This document shows, piece by piece, positions 17,490 to 23,475 of a DNA stretch of 26,121 bases. The position numbers and the translations under genes were made by a program. This DNA is from an uncultured Clostridium sp. (lineage in GTDB: Bacteria; Bacillota; Clostridia; TANB77; CAG-508), in assembly GCA_946545035.1 (NCBI GenBank), contig CAMNND010000003.1, positions 1 through 26,121 on the forward strand. The letters run 5' to 3'. The first letter of the stretch is position 1. The number at the start of each line of letters is the position of its first letter. The notes under the pieces were generated by a model. It was given only the letters and a program-made list of their open reading frames with translations. It had not been told where the DNA came from and ran no database searches.

Positions 17490-19511
17490 CTATTTGACAA
17501 TAATATTGCTCCCTTCAAAAACCTCGATTCCTGGAATTGGAATTTGTTCATTAATGATCGAATTTTCGTCACTATTTTCGGGTAAATCTATATTTAGATT
17601 AACATCACTTAATACCTTCTTAGCCTCTTGCATTTTTAACCCCACAATGTCTGGAACAACGACTTTTTTGTTTTCTTCTTCACTTTTATTCTTTGACACT
17701 TGTAAATATGGTAACACTTCGCCTAAAACTTGTGACGCAATTGGTGCAGCTACACCCCCACCTTGATGTCCTCCTTCACCAGTTGGATTATATAATGTAA
17801 TTAATATTACAACTTGTGGATTTTCAATTGGAGCAACTCCAACAAAAGATGTAACGTACTTACCTGTATTAACACCATCCTCCGATGTTCCTGTTTTTCC
17901 ACCAATTGAATATCCTTTTACCTGTGCATTTTTTCCCGTTCCTTCTGCCACAACAGATTCCATCATACTAAGTACCTTTTTTGAAGTTTCTTCAGATATA
18001 GCTCTTTTCCTTATATCAGTTTTAATCTCTTTTACTTCTCCATTTACACTATTAACTATTTTCTTAACAACTTTTGGTTTAATATAATTTCCACCATTTG
18101 CGATAGTCGCTACTGCTGTTATCATTTGTATCGGAGTGATTTCAAATCTTTGGCCAAACGAAATCGTTGCAAGTTCTACTGGTCCAACTTTATTCTCTGA
18201 TAGGAAAATACTCCCACCTTCTCCTTGCAAATCAATTCCCGTCTTTTGTAGAAGTCCAAACTTTTCTAGATATGAATAATATATGCTCACACCTAATCGT
18301 TGGCCTAGACTTATAAAGACTGGATTACATGAATTCATAAGTGCTTCTCTTAAACTCTCAGTTCCGTGAGGTCTATAATATCTCCAACATTTTATTCTAA
18401 CTCCACCAACAGTAATTCCTCCACCGCAATTAAATTCACCTGAATTATCAGTGTCTGTTATTCCCTCTTCTAGAGCAGCTGAAGCAGTTATTAGTTTAAA
18501 TGTTGATCCTGGCTCATAGCTATCAGATATTGCTTTATTTCTCCACATATTTTGTTGAATCTTTATCTTTTCTTCCTTTGATAAATTATCCCAACTATTT
18601 GCTTCTTCTGTTATCGGTACATATGGAGAATTCAAATTATAGTCTGGATACCCTGCCATTGCAAGTATCTCTCCATTTTGTGGATTCATTATTATAATAT
18701 TCCCACCATCAGTACACACATTATCTATACATGCTTCTTTTAAATATTTTTCAGTAATACCTTGAATAGTTGCATCAATTGTTAAAATTAAATCATTTCC
18801 ATTTTGCGCCTCTATGTAGTCTTCGCCTTCTTTATCTAAATTGCCACCTTTTGCATCCGTTAATTTAACTATACTTCCTTTTTTTCCTTTTAACTCTTCA
18901 TCATATTTTGATTCAATTCCCATCAATCCCTGATTATCGCTTCCACAAAATCCTATTATTTGTGATGCCATTGTGTTATATGGATAAAATCTTTTCGTAT
19001 CAACATCTATATTCACTCCCGTAGTTATGTCATTATCCAATAGCCACTTTCTTAGTTCATTTGATTTTTCCTTATCAATTTTAGTAACAATTGTTTCAAT
19101 GGAGCTTCTTTTTGATACTTTTTTTAATGTTTTTTCATAATCTAATTCGAAAAGATCAGATAGTTTTCTTGCAAGTCTTTCCTTATCTTCTTTTTTTATA
19201 TTAACAGGATTCACTGTTACACTTTCAACAGATCCACTAACTGCCAATATCTTTTTACCAGTTGCATCATAGATTGTACCTCTACATGGATTAAAAGCTC
19301 TTTCCATTGTATGTTGGATATATGCCATTTTCTTTAATTTTTCTCCCATTACAAATTGTATCCAAAATATTCTAGTACATAATCCAAACATAGTTATGAA
19401 AACCATAACTATCATAAAATACATTCTTTTTTTTCTTGTAAGATTACCCGTTTTTTTATAAAATCTAACTTTTTCTTTTTTCCTTAATCTATTTTTTATA
19501 CTTTTTTTCAT
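17490..19511 (-). CDS. spoVD: Class B penicillin-binding protein with one PASTA domain (SpoVD-like)
   Basis: This 673-residue protein has a basic N-terminus (about 30 residues), one membrane anchor (31-50) and a dimerisation domain. The transpeptidase domain has STFK (active Ser336, Lys339), SCN (394-396) and KTGT (539-542). It ends with a single PASTA repeat (about 613-673). It sits in the position of spoVD in B. subtilis, immediately before murE, and like SpoVD has one PASTA domain. The second, two-PASTA copy lies convergently at 10194. The gene starts with an AAGGTGG site but follows a strong terminator after the ftsL-like gene, so it needs its own promoter or readthrough. No convincing SigA or sporulation-sigma promoter was found in the 44 nt between. 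Whether it acts in sporulation or division is not shown by the sequence. Confidence 0.88.
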   Translation of the reverse strand: MKKSIKNRLRKKEKVRFYKKTGNLTRKKRMYFMIVMVFITMFGLCTRIFWIQFVMGEKLKKMAYIQHTMERAFNPCRGTIYDATGKKILAVSGSVESVTVNPVNIKKEDKERLARKLSDLFELDYEKTLKKVSKRSSIETIVTKIDKEKSNELRKWLLDNDITTGVNIDVDTKRFYPYNTMASQIIGFCGSDNQGLMGIESKYDEELKGKKGSIVKLTDAKGGNLDKEGEDYIEAQNGNDLILTIDATIQGITEKYLKEACIDNVCTDGGNIIIMNPQNGEILAMAGYPDYNLNSPYVPITEEANSWDNLSKEEKIKIQQNMWRNKAISDSYEPGSTFKLITASAALEEGITDTDNSGEFNCGGGITVGGVRIKCWRYYRPHGTESLREALMNSCNPVFISLGQRLGVSIYYSYLEKFGLLQKTGIDLQGEGGSIFLSENKVGPVELATISFGQRFEITPIQMITAVATIANGGNYIKPKVVKKIVNSVNGEVKEIKTDIRKRAISEETSKKVLSMMESVVAEGTGKNAQVKGYSIGGKTGTSEDGVNTGKYVTSFVGVAPIENPQVVILITLYNPTGEGGHQGGGVAAPIASQVLGEVLPYLQVSKNKSEEENKKVVVPDIVGLKMQEAKKVLSDVNLNIDLPENSDENSIINEQIPIPGIEVFEGSNIIVK

Positions 19512-19555
19512 AATACCACCTTAAATGAGTATTTTATTTAATCTTATTTAAGAGC

Positions 19556-19594
19556 AAAAAAAAAAGACTAAATTTTACTTTTAATTTAGTCTTT
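19556..19594 (-). terminator. Strong intrinsic terminator inside the dcw cluster, after the ftsL-like gene
   Basis: On the minus strand a perfect 12-bp stem (AAAGACTAAATT with AATTTAGTCTTT, 19594-19563) with an 8-nt loop runs into ten consecutive T (19565-19556). It overlaps the stop codon of the ftsL-like gene and lies 44 nt before the PBP start. Confidence 0.92.
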
Positions 19595-20162
19595 AATGTA
19601 TAAATATACTTTTAATTTTTTCAATTATAACTTGATAAAATGGTTGATTTGAACTTTGTTTAATTCCCTCAGCTGTAACCTCTACATATTCTTTTTTGGG
19701 TAAACTAATATATACCTTTTGGCTATTATTTAGTTTTCCCATTCCGAGTTTATCTTTTGCCATTGATTCAACATTTGTTAAGTTAAGTTCATTTTCAATT
19801 CCAACTTCAAGTTGTTCATTTACTTTTTGTATTTCTGATAATTCCACTTTTAAATTCTCTTTTTGTGTGAACTTTTCATTTATAATTGAATTTCTATAAC
19901 TTATGGTAAATAACACAGCAAATCCAAAAGCAATATAACAAACAAGCTTCATTTTTTTATTAAGCTCTTCTCTTGATATTTTTTTAACAGGTGTTTTTAC
20001 TTTGTTTTCTTGCTTTCTTTCTACATCCTTTTTATTAACTGACTTAGTTGTTTTTTTCTTCGACTCGCTTACTGTAGGTTCGTATTCTGGCTGTATCTTT
20101 TTTGGGCTCGTTTCATATTGGTACCCACGGTACCCCTGATAACCATAAACCCTATTTGCCAT
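19593..20162 (-). CDS. ftsL: FtsL/DivIC-family cell-division protein
   Basis: This 189-residue bitopic protein has a long basic cytoplasmic part (1-72), one membrane segment (about 73-89) and an extracytoplasmic coiled coil (about 95-125). A conserved FtsL/DivIC-like tail follows (VESMAKDKLGMGKLNNSQKV, about 131-150). FtsL proteins bridge FtsB/DivIC and the FtsW-PBP synthase in the divisome. Identity rests on layout and position between rsmH and a PBP gene, since the family is poorly conserved in sequence. The first residues are unusual: a Tyr/Gly-rich stretch, YGYQGYRGYQYE (6-17). At 189 residues it is longer than typical FtsL (about 100-130) because of this N-terminal extension. The gene overlaps rsmH by 11 nt, with GAGGTGAG upstream, which suggests translational coupling. 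Confidence 0.85.
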   Translation of the reverse strand: MANRVYGYQGYRGYQYETSPKKIQPEYEPTVSESKKKTTKSVNKKDVERKQENKVKTPVKKISREELNKKMKLVCYIAFGFAVLFTISYRNSIINEKFTQKENLKVELSEIQKVNEQLEVGIENELNLTNVESMAKDKLGMGKLNNSQKVYISLPKKEYVEVTAEGIKQSSNQPFYQVIIEKIKSIFIH

Positions 20163-21102
20163 AAGTTCTCACCTCTTTTCTTTCAAAAATTCTTAATTTA
20201 GCACTCTGTGCTCTACTATTTTCTTTAAGCTCTTCCTCAGTAGAAACTATAGGTTTTTTGTTTACAATTTTGCCATAAGACTTATAATTACAAATACAAT
20301 ATGGTAAGTCCTTTGGACAAGTACATTTTCCTTCTGCATCAGAAAATGCCTGCTTAACAGCTCTATCTTCTAATGAATGGAAAGTAATAATACATAATCT
20401 TCCTCCATCTTTAAGAGCCATAATACTGCTCATTACAGTGTCATATAATGGTTTTAACTCGTCATTAACTTCAATTCTAATTGCTTGAAATGTTCTCTTG
20501 GCTGGATGACCATCTTTTTGTTTAGATTTTGGAATTGATTTTTCTATTATAGAAACAAGCTCATCTGTTGTCTCAATTTCTTTTTTAGCTCTTTCAATAC
20601 AGATATTCCTTGCAATATTTCTTGAAAAGCGCTCCTCACCATACTCAAAAATAATATCTGCCAGTTTCTCTTCAGAATAAGTATTAACAACTTTTTTTGC
20701 AGTTAATTCTTGAGTTTTATCCATTCTCATATCCAATTCATTGCTGCCAATGTAACTAAATCCCCTTGATTTTTCATCCAATTGGTATGATGAAACTCCT
20801 AAATCAAGCAAAATACCATCCACTTTATCAATACCAATTTCTTCAAGTATTGAGCTAATATCATCATGATTGCCATGAACATACTTCACATTATGAAAAT
20901 CCTTTAGATTTTCTTTTGCTGCTGCTAGAGCTTCCTCATCTCTGTCTATACCAATTAATAGTCCATTATCTGATAAATGTTGTAGAATCACTTTGCTGTG
21001 CCCAGCACCGCCAAGTGTTCCATCAACATATATTCCATTTTCTTTAATATTCAATCCTTGTATGCACTCATCTAATAGTACAGGTTTATGCTTAAATTCC
21101 AA
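20152..21102 (-). CDS. rsmH: RsmH (MraW), 16S rRNA (cytosine1402-N4)-methyltransferase
   Basis: This 316-residue protein begins EFKHKPVLLDECIQGL and shows the SAM-binding YVDGTLGGAGHS (about 25-36), LLDLGVSSYQLD, GFSY and the FHSLEDRAVK motif, all typical of RsmH. It N4-methylates C1402 in the decoding centre of 16S rRNA. It is the usual second gene of the dcw cluster. An AGAGGGTG ribosome binding site lies upstream. The 260-nt spacer from mraZ is unusually long for this gene pair and contains a long hairpin and repeated decamers. The 3' end overlaps the ftsL-like gene. The length is normal for the family. Confidence 0.97.
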   Translation of the reverse strand: MEFKHKPVLLDECIQGLNIKENGIYVDGTLGGAGHSKVILQHLSDNGLLIGIDRDEEALAAAKENLKDFHNVKYVHGNHDDISSILEEIGIDKVDGILLDLGVSSYQLDEKSRGFSYIGSNELDMRMDKTQELTAKKVVNTYSEEKLADIIFEYGEERFSRNIARNICIERAKKEIETTDELVSIIEKSIPKSKQKDGHPAKRTFQAIRIEVNDELKPLYDTVMSSIMALKDGGRLCIITFHSLEDRAVKQAFSDAEGKCTCPKDLPYCICNYKSYGKIVNKKPIVSTEEELKENSRAQSAKLRIFERKEVRTYGK

Positions 21103-21134
21103 ATATTCACCCTCTATACTTATTTCTTAAATAA

Positions 21135-21171
21135 CACAATAGTTGGTATTATATAATACCAACTTATTGTG
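21135..21171 (-). repeat. Long imperfect palindrome in the rsmH leader
   Basis: Arms of 18 and 19 nt (21135-21152 and 21153-21171) pair fully apart from one bulged A, around the palindromic centre GGTATTATATAATACC. It lies 33 nt upstream of the rsmH start. No T tract follows on the minus strand, so it is not a typical terminator. It may be an mRNA-processing or translation-control hairpin, or a protein-binding site. Confidence 0.7.
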
Positions 21172-21180
21172 AACCTTAAT

Positions 21181-21321
21181 ATTTGTATCTTTAGTATCTA
21201 TAACTACTTTTGTACATACTAAAACTTTTGTATATTACATTTTTTATCTTTAGTAGGCTTAGCTTTCGTACCTTTGCTAAGCTTTTTCTTTTGTATCTCC
21301 AAAAATTTTATCTTTTGTATC
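21181..21321 (-). repeat. Cluster of GATACAAAAG-like decamers between mraZ and rsmH
   Basis: Read on the minus strand, near-copies of GATACAAAAG start (low coordinate) at 21312 and 21288 (both exact), 21263 (GGTACGAAAG), 21248 (CCTACTAAAG), 21225 (TATACAAAAG), 21207 (TGTACAAAAG), 21189 (GATACTAAAG) and 21181 (GATACAAAT). Spacings are 8-25 nt and irregular. A 7-bp inverted repeat (GCTTAGC/GCTAAGC, 21257-21282) is embedded among them. No open frame explains the pattern and the function is unknown. Confidence 0.6.
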
Positions 21322-21362
21322 TTAAATATTTATCTTAAGTTTTTTATATAAACTTTTGCAAG

Positions 21363-21794
21363 TTATATACCAAGCATTGTCATATTCTCAGCTAAATCAT
21401 CGGCCGAAATGTTGTCACCACTGTTGTATTCTTTCCATTTTGCCTTATCCCATATTTCTATTCTCGTACCTACACCGATAATTACAACCTCTTTTGTTAT
21501 ATTTGCATATTCTCTTAAGTTATTTACAATTAAGAATCTACCTTGTTTATCAATTTCACATTCGGTAGCTCCTGATAGAAAGAATCTAACAAAATCTCTT
21601 GCATTCTTGTTAGTTAGTGGAAGTTCTTTCAGCTTTGTTTCAAAGTTTGACCATTCCGCTTGCGAAAAAACAAATAAACAACCATCTAAACCTTTAGTTA
21701 TAATGAATCTTTCTCCTATATCAATTCTTAACTTTGCCGGCATAATTACACGGCCTTTATCGTCTAGTGAATGTTCATATTCGCCAATTAGCAT
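21363..21794 (-). CDS. mraZ: MraZ, transcriptional regulator of the dcw cluster
   Basis: This 143-residue protein has two SpoVT/AbrB-like half-domains, each with the family DxxGR motif: HSLDDKGRVIMPAK (about 8-21) and CEIDKQGRFLI (about 79-89). MraZ binds direct repeats upstream of its own gene and controls the cluster. It also forms ring-shaped oligomers. The frame is open for 24 more codons upstream, but those codons run through the operator repeats and the -10 element. The start at 21794 (MLIGEYEH) has an AGGTGAG ribosome binding site immediately upstream and gives the usual family length. It is the first gene of the cluster, and its repeats and promoter lie directly upstream. Confidence 0.95.
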   Translation of the reverse strand: MLIGEYEHSLDDKGRVIMPAKLRIDIGERFIITKGLDGCLFVFSQAEWSNFETKLKELPLTNKNARDFVRFFLSGATECEIDKQGRFLIVNNLREYANITKEVVIIGVGTRIEIWDKAKWKEYNSGDNISADDLAENMTMLGI

Positions 21795-21819
21795 TGGTCT
21801 CACCTCACTTACCAGGTGG

Positions 21820-21845
21820 CTCCACTTTTTACCACTTTCCTCCAC
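21820..21845 (-). promoter_or_regulatory. MraZ-binding repeats (operator)
   Basis: Minus-strand GTGGAG (21845-21840), GTGGTA (21835-21830) and GTGGAG (21825-21820) sit in exact 10-bp phase, separated by 4-nt A/G-rich spacers. A degenerate fourth copy, CTGGTA, is at 21815-21810. This matches the GTGG-type MraZ box known from other bacteria. The repeats lie about +3 to +28 from the predicted transcription start. Confidence 0.85.
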
Positions 21846-21854
21846 CTCGCTTAA

Positions 21855-21883
21855 ATTGTAATACAACGATTTTTAAATTGCAA
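21855..21883 (-). promoter_or_regulatory. SigA-type promoter of mraZ-rsmH-ftsL
   Basis: Read on the minus strand: TTGCAA (21883-21878), a 17-nt spacer and TACAAT (21860-21855). Predicted transcription begins near 21848, directly in front of the MraZ repeats. Confidence 0.75.
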
Positions 21884-22189
21884 CACTTTTTGTAAAATTT
21901 TTTAAATGTTTTTTGTTGATTTAATAGGGGTTATGCATATTTGTTCGTTTTTATGTTTATCTTTGCAACCTTCAAACCTCGTATTTACACTATCTTTGGC
22001 GAATTTAATAGCGTTACGTTCTTTATTATTTTTGTATGAAATTTATATTAAATTTACATGTCAAATATATAACAAGATTGTAAAAAATGTAAATGGTTTG
22101 TATAAATTTTTTATATAAATTTTTTTAAGATAATCATTATATATTTTAACCATTTATTCCTGTCCCAGCATTTATTAAATTTTTAGTCT
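21884..22189. other. AT-rich intergenic stretch, no gene seen
   Basis: Between the mraZ promoter and the tRNA-Cys terminator I see no supported gene. A 70-codon plus-strand frame (21906-22118) is hydrophobic and low-complexity, with no ribosome binding site. A short direct repeat, ATAAATTTTTT, occurs twice in tandem near 22100-22125. A TTGACA on the minus strand near 22070 has no matching -10. Confidence 0.5.
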
Positions 22190-22227
22190 AAAAAACAAAA
22201 AAAGAATACTAATTTCTTAGTATTCTT
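22190..22227 (-). terminator. Intrinsic terminator after tRNA-Gly-tRNA-Cys
   Basis: An 11-bp perfect stem (AAGAATACTAA with TTAGTATTCTT, 22202-22227) around a 4-nt loop is followed on the minus strand by a long T-rich run (22203-22190). It begins 12 nt after the tRNA-Cys 3' end. Confidence 0.9.
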
Positions 22228-22238
22228 CTTAATATTTT

Positions 22239-22312
22239 TGGAGGCGACACCCGGATTCGAACCGGGGATCAGAGTTTTGCAGACTCGTGCCTTACCACTT
22301 GGCTATATCGCC
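22239..22312 (-). tRNA. tRNA-Cys (anticodon GCA)
   Basis: The 74-nt cloverleaf has acceptor GGCGATA/TGTCGCC, anticodon loop CTGCAAA giving GCA, T arm CCGG-TTCGAAT-CCGG and an encoded CCA end (22241-22239). It lies 56 nt downstream of tRNA-Gly on the same strand and probably shares its transcript. The spacer holds a 10-bp AT-only hairpin (22341-22366). Confidence 0.96.
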
Positions 22313-22368
22313 ATATACTAATGTATATTGAAAAAAATAATTTTTATTACTATTACGTAATAAAAATA

Positions 22369-22444
22369 TGGAGCGGGAAACGGGGCTCAAACCCGCGACC
22401 TCTGCCTTGGCAAGGCAGCGCTCTATCAACTGAGCTATTCCCGC
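22369..22444 (-). tRNA. tRNA-Gly (anticodon GCC)
   Basis: The 76-nt cloverleaf has acceptor GCGGGAA/TTCCCGC, anticodon stem CTGCC/GGCAG with loop TTGCCAA giving GCC, and an encoded CCA end (22371-22369). A near-perfect promoter lies just upstream. Confidence 0.97.
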
Positions 22445-22459
22445 ATCAACAACAAAAGT

Positions 22460-22488
22460 ATAATACCAAAATATGAGACTAATGTCAA
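22460..22488 (-). promoter_or_regulatory. Promoter of tRNA-Gly-tRNA-Cys
   Basis: On the minus strand: perfect TTGACA (22488-22483), a 17-nt spacer and TATTAT (22465-22460), 15 nt before the tRNA-Gly 5' end. Confidence 0.88.
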
Positions 22489-22561
22489 TAGTTTTTATAA
22501 AGTAATTTTCTATTTTATAGAGCTTGGATTCTACATTTTTTTATTTTTTTAAAGATTATAC

Positions 22562-22590
22562 TTGACACTCCGTCATCGTTGTGCTAATAT
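22562..22590 (+). promoter_or_regulatory. Promoter of tRNA-Ser
   Basis: TTGACA (22562-22567), a 17-nt spacer and TAATAT (22585-22590) with an upstream TGC extended -10. An overlapping TATAAT at 22588-22593 would give a 20-nt spacer and is less likely. Confidence 0.75.
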
Positions 22591-22605
22591 AATACTTGTC
22601 CAAAC

Positions 22606-22697
<92 letters not shown>

Positions 22698-22699
22698 AC

Positions 22700-22734
22700 A
22701 AAAAAGATAGAAACATTAGTTTCTATCTTTTTTT
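22700..22734. terminator. Bidirectional terminator between tRNA-Ser and the S51 peptidase gene
   Basis: A 15-bp perfect stem (22700-22714 with 22719-22733; core GATAGAAAC/GTTTCTATC) around the loop ATTA ends in a T run for the plus strand. The A run on the other arm gives a T run on the minus strand, so it can also end the convergent gene at 22754. Confidence 0.9.
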
Positions 22735-22753
22735 ATTATTACCATCTTGTAGC

Positions 22754-23419
22754 TCACTTTTCAATTTTTGTAATCTGTTCAGTATCAAATATATAGTATG
22801 GTTTATCGCCAAATACCTCAATTCCATCTTCACTAACAAATATCGTATCATCTTCTGGTAAAGCAATTATTCTATATTCATTTGAAAGCACTTTTAAATA
22901 ATTGGTATTTGCCTCGTTTTTTTCTTCGTCTCTATTTAAATAATGACAAAAAATACAAAATCCATTTAATATATCAAAACCTTTCGTGTTAGCAATCCCA
23001 ACCTTATTCTCATCATCACATTCACATGGCTTAATATCTTTTCCCATTACAATAGCACCTGCACTTCCACCAAAAACAATTCCATCATTATCTATATATT
23101 CTTTTAATTTATCATAGAATCCTGTTAACTTTAATTCAAAAAGTAGTTTAAATGTATTACCTCCGCCCAAAAAAACAGCACCATAATTACTCAAATCAAT
23201 ATTTTCTAGCTCTTTAAAAGTCCTAATCATCTCAATGTTTTCTATATTGTATTCTTTTAATTCCTCTGTAATCCAATTATAGCAATCATCCATCTTATCA
23301 TATTCCATTGCAATTGGTATATATAACAAAGCTTTATCTTTGTCAATTACATCACTTAGCTTCTCATATGCATCTTTTGATTTTTCTCCAGATCCTCCGC
23401 CACATAAAAACGCTCTCAT
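22754..23419 (-). CDS. Peptidase E-like (S51 family, class I glutamine amidotransferase-like fold)
   Basis: This 221-residue protein has LGGGNTFKLL (about 84-93), then the nucleophile elbow FGGSAGAIVMG with Ser119, a downstream His159 in CIFCHYLNRDE and an acidic C-terminal block (ALPEDDTIFVSEDGIEVFGD). This order is typical of S51 serine peptidases. E. coli PepE cleaves N-terminal aspartyl dipeptides. Cyanophycinases belong to the same family, but nothing around this gene points to cyanophycin. Most Gram-positive homologues are uncharacterised. A GGAG ribosome binding site precedes the start. It lies 56 nt after topA, separated by a hairpin with a poor T tract, so it may receive readthrough from topA. 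No separate promoter was seen. Confidence 0.86.
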   Translation of the reverse strand: MRAFLCGGGSGEKSKDAYEKLSDVIDKDKALLYIPIAMEYDKMDDCYNWITEELKEYNIENIEMIRTFKELENIDLSNYGAVFLGGGNTFKLLFELKLTGFYDKLKEYIDNDGIVFGGSAGAIVMGKDIKPCECDDENKVGIANTKGFDILNGFCIFCHYLNRDEEKNEANTNYLKVLSNEYRIIALPEDDTIFVSEDGIEVFGDKPYYIFDTEQITKIEK

Positions 23420-23437
23420 ATGTATCTCCTTTTACAA

Positions 23438-23469
23438 ATATGAGTAGTATTTTATAATACTACTCATAT
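23438..23469 (-). terminator. Hairpin between topA and the S51 peptidase gene, weak terminator
   Basis: A perfect 14-bp stem (ATATGAGTAGTATT and its complement) has a 4-nt loop. On the minus strand it is followed only by TTGTAAAA, so termination may be partial. It could equally protect the 3' end of the topA message. Confidence 0.55.
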
Positions 23470-23475
23470 AAAAAT

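Noticed and set aside
21257..21288. Plus-strand hairpin GCTTAGC/GCTAAGC followed by a T-rich run
   Set aside because: It resembles a plus-strand terminator, but no plus-strand gene reads into it. The stem is only 7 bp with a 12-nt loop, so it is treated as part of the spacer repeats.
21181..21362. CRISPR-like array in the mraZ-rsmH spacer
   Set aside because: The repeats are only about 10 nt, degenerate and irregularly spaced, without spacers of constant length or cas genes.
21795..21866. 24-codon N-terminal extension of mraZ
   Set aside because: It would cover the MraZ repeats and the -10 element and makes the protein longer than the family. The start at 21794 has a ribosome binding site.
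21906..22118. 70-codon plus-strand frame in the AT-rich gap
   Set aside because: Hydrophobic, low-complexity translation with no ribosome binding site or promoter, and no recognisable family.
22341..22366. Terminator between tRNA-Gly and tRNA-Cys
   Set aside because: A 10-bp stem made almost only of A-T pairs is too weak. No separate promoter for tRNA-Cys is evident, so co-transcription is more likely.
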